Of a DNA stretch of 48,845 nucleotides, positions 1 through 8,075 are shown piece after piece. Origin of the DNA: Simkaniaceae bacterium (GTDB lineage: Bacteria; Chlamydiota; Chlamydiia; Chlamydiales; Simkaniaceae). The stretch is from assembly GCA_026708385.1 (NCBI GenBank), contig JAPOVA010000028.1:1-48845 (forward strand). The letters run 5' to 3'. Numbering within the stretch: position 1 is the first letter of the stretch; every line of letters begins with the position of its first letter. The translations under genes were made by a program, and so were the position numbers. Under the pieces are notes generated by a model. That model was not told the DNA's origin and did no database searches. It saw only the letters and a program-made list of their open reading frames with translations.

Positions 1-2
1 AC

Positions 3-1079
3 GGACACCCTTATTTTCCTTTGGCAGGGAAAGGGGCAAAACGAACCTTTACCGAAGGTCAAAAGGAAAGGACGGTGAGCTATTGGCACTCCGGGCTTGG
101 TGGCGACTCGGTCAAGAAGTATGCCCGGGAGTGCGGTCTTTTCCCATCGACTATGCACGAGTGGATAGATGAGGTGGGGGGATCGAGTTCCTCCGGACTT
201 CCGGGGGGCCGGGGATCGCCGAATAGCGAATGTGGGTCGTCTTTGCATGATGTAGAGCAATTGCGGCCTACAAGCGCGGAGAAGGATATATCTACACGAC
301 TTGCCGAACGCATGGATGGGACGCCCCCTTTGAAGAGGCGTAAACGGGAGGGTACGGCTATATGGCTTGACGATCGTTTTGGAGGCCCGCCCCTTCGGTT
401 TGCTTCTCTTCCCAAGGGGAAGAGAAGGCGATATACCGAGGAAGAACGGGGTGCGGTCGTAGACTATGCCGTAGAGCAGAGGGAGATGAAAACTATCGGC
501 GAGTGCACTAAGGAGATCGGTGTCGGTGCCGGTTGTATTTCGAAATGGCTGAGAGAGGCGTGCGAAGCGTATCAGGCTTTCTCGGAGTCGGATTTAAACG
601 ATACTCTACGGGTAATTGATTGCAGAAAGCTTTTGCCGGACCTGCGGGCAGGAAAAACCTCACTCTGCGTCTCCGACTACACCGGAGGGGAAAAGTATTC
701 CAATGGCAAACGGGGGCAAAAGCTGAAGGGTGTCCGAGCAAGGGAGGAGGACCGCGACGGCCGGCTCTATTTCGCGTCGCCGGAGAAGGGGGAACTGCGT
801 GTTTTTGCTAAAGATCAAAAAGAGAGGGCTGTAGATTATTGGCTTGGTGAATTTGAGGGGGACTCGATCTCGAATTGTGCCAAGGAGCTCAACCTGCACG
901 CGGACACCTTGATCGGTTGGGTAGGTGGGGGTGGGCGTGGCCGAAAACGGCGTTCGTTGCACACGACGGAATCACCCGGGAATTCTCCTGAGGCGACCGA
1001 TTCCGATCCGGACGAAGTCTCTTTACCCGATATACCGGTGGAGGATGTGAATAGGTTGCTTCCGATCGAGCCTTCATAG
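3..1079 (+). CDS. Triple transposase-type HTH protein (5' partial)
   Basis: The frame is open to the left edge of the window. The first usable start inside it is TTG at 21, so the true start is probably upstream. Counting from that TTG (352 residues), three similar units of about 47 residues occur at roughly 7-52, 132-180 and 258-303. Each has an aromatic/Thr start, a Lys/Glu-rich first helix with Val-x-x-Tyr, and a final Trp in the recognition helix, as in the homeodomain-like HTH of IS3/IS911 OrfA proteins. No DDE catalytic domain follows. Basic clusters KRRKR (105-109, after a Pro-Pro), KGKRRR (132-137) and GRKRR (307-311) resemble nuclear localisation signals. The linkers are low-complexity and the C terminus is acidic. 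I infer a DNA-binding protein, possibly a secreted nucleomodulin. An ordinary bacterial regulator built from domesticated transposase HTH units is the alternative. Confidence 0.7.
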   Translation, partial: GHPYFPLAGKGAKRTFTEGQKERTVSYWHSGLGGDSVKKYARECGLFPSTMHEWIDEVGGSSSSGLPGGRGSPNSECGSSLHDVEQLRPTSAEKDISTRLAERMDGTPPLKRRKREGTAIWLDDRFGGPPLRFASLPKGKRRRYTEEERGAVVDYAVEQREMKTIGECTKEIGVGAGCISKWLREACEAYQAFSESDLNDTLRVIDCRKLLPDLRAGKTSLCVSDYTGGEKYSNGKRGQKLKGVRAREEDRDGRLYFASPEKGELRVFAKDQKERAVDYWLGEFEGDSISNCAKELNLHADTLIGWVGGGGRGRKRRSLHTTESPGNSPEATDSDPDEVSLPDIPVEDVNRLLPIEPS

Positions 1080-1162
1080 TTTTCTTGGGTTTTTCGAGAT
1101 TTTCTTTTGATTTGTCTTTGAGGGCCGTGTCTTTATGGTTGCTTCGCCGTGTCGTTCCGTGA

Positions 1163-1620
1163 TATGCTGTTAAGGAAAAATGCGGATGTGTAGAACGTTG
1201 TCAGGTCAAAAGATCGAGAAGAGAAGCATCCCCCGAGCTTGAAGAAGTGATCATCGAGCAACCGACAGCCAAATCTCCTTCGCCCGAGCCTGAGCCTGCC
1301 AAGGGAGGATGGTTGAAGCTGAGCAGCCGGGGTTTGCCAAGCTGAGTGAAGAGACCGAGCCCGAAGATGAATTATCGGTCTGGGTGGAGGAAGGCATGGG
1401 GGCATCCGGTATCACTTCTATTCAACGCAACGGAAGCACGATCACGTTGGAACGGGTGATTCCCGAACCCCGTGGGCAGTGGATGGCCGTTCCTAGGCAG
1501 GTCAACAGGGTAGCCCAACCGGTCGTTGAGGAAAAATGGTGGTGCGGGGAGGAAGCCGCGATTACTCGGAGTATCGGTTCTCGGGAAAGTAAGGCTATGT
1601 TGGGGTCACCCCCGGCGTGA
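1163..1620 (+). pseudogene. Frameshifted remnant of Inc-like protein tail
   Basis: Reading the frame from 1163 to the TGA at 1343-1345 gives GCVERC, then ELEEVIIEQP, then SPEPEP. This matches the tail of the intact minus-strand protein at 3391-4170, which has GCVKCM and ELEEMVVEQP followed by SPEPEW. After a shift near 1309, another frame continues to 1620 with acidic, gene-like sequence (for example LSVWVEEGMG). No hydrophobic domain is present upstream. I interpret this as a decayed, 5'-truncated and frameshifted paralogue. The part after 1345 could instead be a separate small ORF. Confidence 0.5.
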
Positions 1621-1829
1621 GCGCTAGTACGCTTCGTGTCGAGCATGACGGAGTGGGCAGAGGCGGAGCGCAATGCGCCGGAGGGGCAAAGTGTATGGAG
1701 TTGCGCGATAGTGCAGGCTCCCCGTGTCCCCGGTAGAGGTGTCTGACGCTTTATGGGTAGCTTGCCTCCCGCCTCTCGCGGAGGGGCGGGGCGTGTTTCG
1801 GAAGATTTTTGTAGATAGAGGAGTGAGAA

Positions 1830-2387
1830 ATGTCTTGTGTTTGCTGTGGTTTTAAGTCGGTCATTCGTCCCCTTGTCGTGGCTGAGCGTGAAGAGGGGGG
1901 CGTGAAGTTTTTGTCCCCGGAGGAGTCGAAACGCCTCCCTGACGAAGCGCCCGGGAGTTCGTCCGAGAAGGAGGGCGGGGTAAAGCTCTCTTCTCGTGTG
2001 GTTGAGGTTGTCCCCGCTTCGCCGGAAGGGGCAGAAGGTGACGCCGTCAATTCTCCGCCCCCCACGGATCGGGAAGAGAGGAAGGTGCATACATTGGGCA
2101 TGAGCGAGCTACTCGACGAACTGAATCTGACGAGGGGGGTGATCTCTATCAGAAAGTCGGACTCCGAAGCTGAGTCGGCGTCAAGCATTCCCGCACATCT
2201 TTACGAGCCCGCATATTTTTATGAACCTGTGACTCGCCGGACCGTAGGCGTGAGGTTGCCCGCGATCTCGCGCAGGTATGAGTTCCCGAACAGTGAGGAA
2301 GGGAAGCGACAGCGTCTCAGGGCCGTGCAACGGGGGGTCGTGGCAACGGTGGTTATCCGGTTGGCGTCTGCCGTTTTCCCTTACTGA
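1830..2387 (+). CDS. Cysteine-cluster N-terminal protein (185 aa)
   Basis: The ATG at 1830 is preceded by GAGGAG at a good distance (6 bases). The protein begins MSCVCCGFKS: three cysteines within the first six residues, then a basic residue. The rest is a low-complexity, charged Ser/Pro/Glu-rich stretch (about 20-85) and a C-terminal region with Tyr-Glu-Pro motifs and a basic end. There is no signal peptide and no transmembrane segment. The first nine bases of the gene (atgtcttgt) are identical to the starts of the genes at 14443 (+) and 22849 (-). I do not recognise a family. The Cys cluster next to basic residues resembles sites of S-acylation in eukaryotic cytosolic proteins, so a host-lipidated effector is a hypothesis. 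Metal binding is another possibility. Confidence 0.65.
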   Translation: MSCVCCGFKSVIRPLVVAEREEGGVKFLSPEESKRLPDEAPGSSSEKEGGVKLSSRVVEVVPASPEGAEGDAVNSPPPTDREERKVHTLGMSELLDELNLTRGVISIRKSDSEAESASSIPAHLYEPAYFYEPVTRRTVGVRLPAISRRYEFPNSEEGKRQRLRAVQRGVVATVVIRLASAVFPY

Positions 2388-2388
2388 C

Positions 2389-2418
2389 TTGTCTTGCATG
2401 CTCCGAGTGTGATACTCT
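2389..2418 (+). promoter_or_regulatory. Sigma70-type promoter of the 2449 locus
   Basis: The -35 TTGTCT (2389-2394) and -10 TACTCT (2413-2418) are separated by 18 bases. The same arrangement (TTGTCC-18-TACACT) lies before the paralogous gene at 14443, which supports both calls. Confidence 0.5.
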
Positions 2419-2448
2419 CTTCGGGATGATCAACCCCGAGGAGGGAAA

Positions 2449-2696
2449 ATGTCTCGTTTTGGCTGTTTTAAAAGTTCGAGGAATGATTCCCCGCCACGGG
2501 TTGTTGAGGAGGGGGAAACGAGGCGTGTTTCTCTCGAAGAGAGTGGTTCCGAAAGGATTATGGACGTGGTCGGAGAATTGTTGGGTCCCGGCAGATTGTC
2601 TCCGTAGCGGTTCCTGCCAAGGAATGCACGACGGTGCTCTACCGGCAATCCGACAGATGCCCCCAACAGGATGAATCGAAGCTCCCCGCACTGTAG
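2449..2696 (+). pseudogene. Frameshifted paralogue of the 14443 cysteine-cluster gene
   Basis: An ATG at 2449 with GAGGAGGG just upstream starts MSRFGCFKSS and runs 52 codons to TAG 2605-2607, including SERIMDVVGELLGP. The gene at 14443 has TERIVDVVRGILGP at the equivalent place. From CGG at 2589 another frame continues RQIVSVAVP, then TTVLYRQSD, to TAG 2694-2696. This matches QVVAVVVP and TVLFRQSE in the 14443 protein. The join needs one extra base in the CCC run at 2587-2589. This is therefore a homologue broken by a single-base deletion in a C tract, unless slippage restores the frame. Only one N-terminal cysteine remains (Cys6), and the C-terminal two thirds of the paralogue is absent. 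Confidence 0.7.
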
Positions 2697-3390
2697 GTGT
2701 GTTGAAGTGCAGTGAGGTCGAGATCTTGAAAACCGTAGTCGATCAGTTTGTCCGAGAGAACCTGAATTGAGGTAGACGAGGTTGTCATTGGGGGGGGTGA
2801 CAAGTTTTTCTTGAACGAAACACATCTGCACGCGACAACGGCCCCTCTTCCTAAAACGGGGGTTGATGATGTCTGCTGTTCGCCGAATCGCGAGGGTCAA
2901 CATGCCTAGGGTGCACGACTACCTCGGAGACTTGAATCGGATCACCACGATTGTGTCGGTTGCTCTGTCCGTATTGCACATTTTGTCCGGTGTTTGGTTG
3001 GGACGACCGCGTTTGCTTAGCGCGGTTGAGTTGGGGGTTGCCGTATCTCCCTCGGACATCTCGCTTGTCGCGACGCGCATCTTCGGTAAGCCCGAGATGT
3101 CGTTGTAAAGAGTCGTTCGTATCGGCTCGGGTTTCACATTCCCTGTGCCTGTGATCGATGCGAACAATTGCTTCGGGGGTCGCCGGTTGCCCTGTTCATC
3201 CTTTGGTTTGGTTTGCCAACGCGACCCCGGTTCGGACTGCCCGATCCCCGTTCCTTGGGACGGTGGTGGCGCGGGCGGTTCGAGTTTGGTTTCGGTCGGG
3301 TCACCGTCACCCTCTTCCGGATCACGAAATCCGAGGGCGGGATGTGTTCGGTATCATCCGCTTCCCCGTCCTTTCTCCGGAATTCCGCAT
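2697..3390. other. Mostly non-coding, with one doubtful small ORF
   Basis: The only candidate here is an 81-codon plus-strand frame at 2863-3108. It starts at tandem ATG codons and holds one hydrophobic stretch (ITTIVSVALSVLHIL) followed by a second weaker one. It could be a small membrane protein or a decayed Inc-like fragment. There is no strong ribosome-binding site. A G8 run lies at 2800-2807. From 3109 to 3390 I see no convincing gene. Confidence 0.3.
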
Positions 3391-4170
3391 CTAAACCGAC
3401 GATTCGTCCACGGATTCGGTCGCTCCACTCGGCTCGGCAAAGAACTCGCCTAAGTACTGCCACCATGCGGAAAGCTGTGTCCACTCAGGTTCCGGAGATG
3501 GGAGCGTGGTTTTTGGTTGCTCTACGACCATCTCCTCAAGCTCGGGTAAGGGAGACACGGGTTTAGGGGCGGGCAAGGAGACGCGAGACGCAGACTCGGA
3601 TACGGGCAGCTCGGCCTTGGATGAAGCAGGATAAGACCTTGGCTGTTCGACAACAATTCCTTTAGGTTCGGGAGGTGTCTTTCCCTCCACTCCCCCTTTA
3701 GCCGGCAGACTCGGGCTCGGGTGAAGACGGCCTATGCTTTGGCCGGCGGAGGTAGGCTCAGGTAGAGAAGGTGTGGTGGCATCTCTTATACCGCGACTTT
3801 TTGACATGCATTTTACGCACCCCGGATATGTCAAACATTCATATGCCAAGGCCCCACAACCTACCACCAGAGACGGGGTGCCGCTAATGCCTGCTACCAA
3901 ACCACCTATCAACGCCCCACCGTACACTGATGCCGGAATTGATGTCGTAATCATCAAGGGGGGTGCCACAAGCAGAGCCCCCACCCCCACCCCGACGGTG
4001 ATCTTATCGCCCCTAGGTGCGGTGCGAAGCATGGCGAGCACTCCGTCCCCAACCTCGCCTGTCTTCCGAGCGATTTCAGATTGCCTTTTGGGAAATGACA
4101 CGGGGGCATCTACATCGGACTCTTTCAGGACCGGTTCCGAGGTAATGATAGTGTTAATTTTAGTTGTCAT
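3391..4170 (-). CDS. Inc-like bilobed membrane protein (259 aa)
   Basis: The chosen start is the ATG at 4168-4170 (MTTKINT). A TTGACA-N19-TATTGT promoter lies at 4206-4236, so the longer frame from 4263 would begin upstream of the transcript. Residues about 57-80 and 83-110 form two hydrophobic lobes separated by a short turn, followed by a Cys-rich segment (YECLTYPGCVKCM). The remaining ~140 residues are Pro/Glu/Ser-rich with a partial repeat (IVVEQP and MVVEQP). This bilobed hairpin of about 50 residues next to a polar tail is the hallmark of chlamydial inclusion-membrane proteins. No recognised enzyme domain is present. A broken paralogue lies at 1163-1620. I infer type III export and insertion in a host-derived membrane with the tail in the host cytosol; this rests on topology only. 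Confidence 0.65.
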   Translation of the reverse strand: MTTKINTIITSEPVLKESDVDAPVSFPKRQSEIARKTGEVGDGVLAMLRTAPRGDKITVGVGVGALLVAPPLMITTSIPASVYGGALIGGLVAGISGTPSLVVGCGALAYECLTYPGCVKCMSKSRGIRDATTPSLPEPTSAGQSIGRLHPSPSLPAKGGVEGKTPPEPKGIVVEQPRSYPASSKAELPVSESASRVSLPAPKPVSPLPELEEMVVEQPKTTLPSPEPEWTQLSAWWQYLGEFFAEPSGATESVDESSV

Positions 4171-4205
4171 AGCTTGCCTGTCTCCAAAATTTTGTGGCTC
4201 ATTAG

Positions 4206-4236
4206 ACAATAGAATACCACGGAAAAACATTGTCAA
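4206..4236 (-). promoter_or_regulatory. Promoter of the Inc-like gene
   Basis: On the minus strand there is an exact consensus -35 TTGACA (4231-4236) and a -10 TATTGT (4206-4211), spaced 19 bases. GGAG lies between this promoter and the ATG at 4170. The position decides the start codon. Confidence 0.45.
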
Positions 4237-4380
4237 GCAATCGTAAAGGCTTTGAAACCCCAAGGTTCAACAAGAAACTATTCCGGAAACAGTCTATCTA
4301 TCTCGTGCCACGGTCCCCGTTCCTTTGGGTGGGGGCGTGTTTTCGTATCAGCCGGTGGCTCGTCTCTTCTCATTAAGTAG

Positions 4381-5313
4381 GGGGGTGCCGAATTATCAGA
4401 CCGTACTGCGGAAGTGCTCGTCGCCGAGGCATCGTCCGGGTGGTCTTCCTTCGGGGTGTTTCATGACGAGGGAGCGAGGGTTTTTGGGGGGCATTCGATG
4501 AGGGATGCCTTTTTAGCTACGACGGCAACCCACGGTAAAGTCCACGGCGGGGAGCCCTTTACCGATGAACGTATCGGGGACGGCAAGAAAAGTGGATACG
4601 AATACCGCGATGCACGAGGTTTTAGAATGACGGCTCATATCCCGGTTTAGCCATGTGTAGTGTCCGATATTCTTAAAAGTCGAGAAGTGAAGGAGGTAGG
4701 GTACTTAGCAAGGTTTTTGATGATCCATCCACAAAGCCTTGCCGGAAGTCGGGTTCCTTATGGGGGCGACCCGAAAAAGATAAGTCGAGCGATCGACCTG
4801 CTTTCTGCGGGGGACAAACCCGCTTTAAACGTTTCGGAAGAACCTGCCGTGAAATGTTTCCACGACTCAATAAAGGTCCTGCTTAATGTAGACTTTATTT
4901 GTGAGTCAAATACAAACAACGTGCTGAATATACGTTCCGTATGTCCGAGTAAGCAGGCTTGGGCTGTTTTTTTTGATTTTGCTACTGAGATCGAAGAAGC
5001 ACCGGGGGAAGGGTGTCGATATGAAGATTGTCGAGTTTTCGGTGGGAAGGTGATGGGGCACGTATACCGGCTCGTCGGAATATTTGTAGCTCTCGTACAT
5101 GGGGCTGAGGTGGAAGAAATAGACAAGGAAACCGTCCTTCTTGCCTGCGATCATATGTGTTGGAGACCGGAAGGCCGGTTTCGGGTTTTTGCGAAGGCTT
5201 TCGGGGTAGGGCGTGACGGCCTTAAAGATAAGTTGGTGAGGCATATCGACAAAAAAGAGAGAGAAAAGGGGGACGGCCTCACGGACTTTCGATATAGTCC
5301 CACTCTCTCATAA
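4381..5313 (+). pseudogene. DUF3987/YfjI-type mobile-element gene remnant with amber codon
   Basis: One reading frame from 4381 to 5313 matches my recollection of the second half of DUF3987 (YfjI-like) proteins, often found on prophages and integrative elements. It shows GWSSFGVFHDEGARVFGGHSM near the start, TAHIPV before the stop, LARFLMIHP after it, and a helical C terminus. A TAG at 4648-4650 interrupts the frame where a glutamine (CAG) would be expected. Translation could resume only at GTG 4660. The N-terminal half is absent: the same frame has a stop at 4378-4380. DUF3987 proteins are usually several hundred residues long, so this is a truncated, decayed copy. It marks an old mobile-element insertion inside the effector zone. 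Family assignment is by motif memory, not search. Confidence 0.55.
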
Positions 5314-5495
5314 GGCCGTCCCGGTAGCCAAGGCATCTTTGCAGGAGTTGTAGGAGTGTGATCCGCACCTTCCCCTTCTCTGATTTTTCGAGGGGAGGCC
5401 TTTCGGAGGTCCCCGACCTCCTCCATCAAACTCTCCAAAGTATCAGCCATTGTCGCCGTCATACATATCCGGACTTCTTGCCCCGTCGGCGATTT

Positions 5496-5852
5496 CGCTC
5501 CGGTAGTCCGAACCTTGCGGGAGCACCCTGTGGAGCTCGTCGGGTGTGCCACTACCTATGGGGGGTTCTCGGGGGCGTATCGAAAGTCCGTGGGGTACCC
5601 CCGCCCCGTTTCGGGATCCGGCGGGGAGGCGGTAAATTGAAGAGCTCTACCGCGGAGAACGGGTGCAGCGGCAAGCATGAGCGTGAACCACCAAAAACCT
5701 CCCACCGATCCGGGAATTCCCGCCACCAAATATCCTACCCCCGAGAGAAAGGTAGGTAAAACAAATATCAAGATTCTACCGGCCTGTTCGGCCCTCTTCC
5801 TTGGAGGAGCCGGTGATCTACACCCGGAGGCCTTCTCGCTCCGGTAGTCCGA
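5496..5852 (-). repeat. 340-bp module duplication with identical 17-mer
   Basis: The 17-base string tcgctccggtagtccga occurs at 5496-5512 and again at 5836-5852, exactly 340 bases apart. It marks equivalent points of two copies of a module that makes up the bilobed protein at 5556-6188. The first copy of the string lies beyond that protein's stop codon, so the duplicated unit extended past the present gene end. Confidence 0.7.
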
Positions 5853-6188
5853 GTCTTCCCGGCGCATCCTCAGGGGATCGGGAGTGTTCCTGAAGTCCGT
5901 CGGATACCCCGCTTCGGGATCGTCCGTATCCACCGGTGTGTCGCCGGAGGGTGGGAGTCTCCGGAGATTGCGGAAGAAAGCCGGAGCCATGAGGAGGAAT
6001 ACCGAGCACGCCACGGCCTTTATTGCCCCCTGACATCCCGCCGCAAGGTATCCCGTTCCTGCCATAAGGGCGGGAATGGCGATTTGCATGACCCTTCCTG
6101 CCAATTCGGCTGTCCTCCCGGGAAGGGAAAGGCTCGTATTGGCAACGCGACGGAAAACGACATCCGGGGAAGGCAACGGGTCCGGCAT
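5556..6188 (-). CDS. Tandemly duplicated bilobed membrane protein (210 aa)
   Basis: The start is fixed by AGGAGG six bases before the ATG at 6188. The protein consists of two copies of one module (about 25-105 and 131-205). Each has a basic/polar lead (RTAELAGR and KRAEQAGR), two hydrophobic lobes joined by a Gly-rich turn (GTGYLAAG and GVGYLVAG), and a polar tail ending GYPTDFR. The lobes lie at about 33-51/54-72 and 139-157/161-177, so four membrane passes or two hairpins are expected. The bilobed hairpin is Inc-like. The stop TAG at 5556-5558 cuts the second tail short: the tail sequence of module one (SDYRSE) is still readable downstream in another frame near 5500. The gene may therefore be a shortened form of a longer ancestor. 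Function unknown. Confidence 0.65.
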   Translation of the reverse strand: MPDPLPSPDVVFRRVANTSLSLPGRTAELAGRVMQIAIPALMAGTGYLAAGCQGAIKAVACSVFLLMAPAFFRNLRRLPPSGDTPVDTDDPEAGYPTDFRNTPDPLRMRREDSDYRSEKASGCRSPAPPRKRAEQAGRILIFVLPTFLSGVGYLVAGIPGSVGGFWWFTLMLAAAPVLRGRALQFTASPPDPETGRGYPTDFRYAPENPP

Positions 6189-6518
6189 AGGATTCCTCCT
6201 GATAAAAAAGAGCCGATTTCCCTACCCCATACGTGTTGTGGAGGCCGCGCCGTCACGCATCCTCGGCTACCGATCGCGCCGGCAGTATAAAGGAAAATCA
6301 ATTCACAACTAAAAACAACGCCCCATTCTACCCCTTTTTCCGATTTACCTCAACATCTCCCGATATCCCCCTCACAAAGGTAAACGCTTCTTTTTCTTCT
6401 TTCAAGTAAGTTCTTCTTTCCGGTAAGTCTTGGTGACAAAGTTTAATCGTCTCCTCATCGGTCACCTGTTTCGGCACGCTCCACGGTATGGTACTTTGTT
6501 TTCCCGACTCCTTAATGT

Positions 6519-6547
6519 TTGACTCATGAAATCATTTAGTTTATACG
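6519..6547 (+). promoter_or_regulatory. Promoter of sugar symporter
   Basis: The -35 TTGACT (6519-6524) and -10 TATACG (6542-6547) are spaced 17 bases. A start of transcription near 6554 excludes the upstream TTG at 6548 as initiation codon and supports GTG 6575. Between 6189 and 6518 I see only the leader of the minus-strand gene and no coding frame. Confidence 0.55.
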
Positions 6548-6574
6548 TTGCGGGTAGGAACGCAGGAGGTAGTT

Positions 6575-7930
6575 GTGGTACAAGAGACCAAACATCAGCG
6601 TTGGTTATTGAGTCTGATCAGCATCGTAGCCGCCATAGGGGGTTTTCTGTTCGGATATGATACGGGGGTCATTTCCGGTGCCTTGCTTTACATCAAGAAA
6701 GACTTCCTGATTATGACGTGGCAGACGGAGTTGATCGTAGGTATTGCCTCGTTCGGGTCCATCATAGGTGCTCTTTCGGGCGGTTTCCTGAATGATAGAT
6801 TCGGAAGGAAAGCCGTCGTTTTGCTATCCGGACTTCTCTTCATTTTCAGCGCTATCGGTCTTGCTCTTGCCGACTCTATCGGGGAATTGATTTTCTGGCG
6901 CATCGTTGTCGGTTTGGCAATAGGGATCTCGTCTTCGACAACACCGCTCTACATTGCGGAGCTCGTACCTCGATCGATGCGGGGTAAACTCGTGACGATC
7001 AATCAGCTCGCCATTACGATCGGAATATTGATGGCTTATCTCATGGGACTCGTCTTCGTCCGATCCGGTTCTTGGCGGGTTATGTTTGCGCTGGCTGCGG
7101 TGCCTGCCTTGATCCAGTTCGTGATCATGAGCTTTTTTTCCGAAAGTCCCCGTTACCTGATCAAGGTCGGGAAGGTGGGACAGGCATTTCGCGTTCTCTC
7201 CCGTCTCAGAGGATCGGAAGAGGGTGTCCGGCTGGAGGTCGAGCACATTAAGAAGGTGTGCGTACACGATCGGGTATCGTTAAAGGAACTCTTTGCTCCC
7301 GCAATTCGTCCCGCGCTCTTGGCGGGCATCGGCCTCACCGTGATACAACAGTTGACCGGTATCAATACGATCATCTATTACTCGGCGATCGTCTTTCAGC
7401 TCGTCGGGTTGCGCTCCGACATTGCCACTTTGGATGCGTCGATATGGGTCGGTGTCGTGAACGTACTCTCTACCTTTATCGCGATCTATCTGATCGATAG
7501 GGTGGGAAGAAAGCCACTGATCTTGTGCGGATTGGGTGGCATGATCGTGACACTTTTCGTGCTCGGTATCGCACTACACAAGGATATCCTGCCCCCTCAT
7601 ATCGCCGGTGTCGTGGCGTTGGTCTGCATCCTCGTATACATTGCCTCTTTCGCTTACAGCTTGGGACCGGGGGGTTGGCTCGTGAATTCCGAGATCTACC
7701 CTCTTCACGTTCGCGGAAAGGCGATCGGTATAGCGACATGCAGTAACTGGGTTGCCAACTTTATCATCACGTCGACCTTTCTCAGTCTGATTAACGCAGT
7801 GGGCAAGACGGGTACTTTTTGGATTTACGCTTTGATCGGGATTTTCGGTATGTTCTTTATCTGGAAGAAGGTTCCCGAAACGAAGGGACAATCTCTCGAA
7901 GAGATCGAAGAACACTGGAAGATACTCTAA
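6575..7930 (+). CDS. MFS sugar:proton symporter (451 aa)
   Basis: Initiation is assigned to GTG 6575 because AGGAGGT ends five bases upstream. The protein has twelve predicted transmembrane helices and the signatures of the MFS sugar porter family (XylE/GalP/AraE type): GGFLFGYDTG in helix 1 (about 22-31), DRFGRK in the 2-3 loop (74-79), ESPRYL before the central loop, QQLTGIN in helix 7, DRVGRK in the 8-9 loop, and PETKG near the C terminus. Length is normal for the family. It would sit in the inner membrane and import a hexose or pentose with protons; the sugar cannot be told from sequence. It stands alone under its own promoter between accessory genes. Chlamydiae are classically known for hexose-phosphate uptake (UhpC), so a free-sugar symporter is of metabolic interest. 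Confidence 0.9.
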   Translation: MVQETKHQRWLLSLISIVAAIGGFLFGYDTGVISGALLYIKKDFLIMTWQTELIVGIASFGSIIGALSGGFLNDRFGRKAVVLLSGLLFIFSAIGLALADSIGELIFWRIVVGLAIGISSSTTPLYIAELVPRSMRGKLVTINQLAITIGILMAYLMGLVFVRSGSWRVMFALAAVPALIQFVIMSFFSESPRYLIKVGKVGQAFRVLSRLRGSEEGVRLEVEHIKKVCVHDRVSLKELFAPAIRPALLAGIGLTVIQQLTGINTIIYYSAIVFQLVGLRSDIATLDASIWVGVVNVLSTFIAIYLIDRVGRKPLILCGLGGMIVTLFVLGIALHKDILPPHIAGVVALVCILVYIASFAYSLGPGGWLVNSEIYPLHVRGKAIGIATCSNWVANFIITSTFLSLINAVGKTGTFWIYALIGIFGMFFIWKKVPETKGQSLEEIEEHWKIL

Positions 7931-8075
7931 AACGGGATGTTCGGAGACCGGCCCGGTATACCCGTGTGTTCGTGAAGACGCCGTGTTCCGGGATGCGTCC
8001 TGTTACCATGCATTCGGGTGACGGGTTCGAGAAGGCCGGGATCGCAGAGAATGGGATGATGTTCGAAAGAGTGAT

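Noticed and set aside
3-1079. Insertion sequence based on transposase-like HTH units
   Set aside because: There is no DDE domain, no second ORF and no terminal inverted repeat that I can see; three HTH units in one protein do not fit an IS OrfA.
1422-2090. 222-codon minus-strand open frame
   Set aside because: It overlaps the 1830 gene and the 1309-1620 fragment in antisense, with no ribosome-binding site and no domain.
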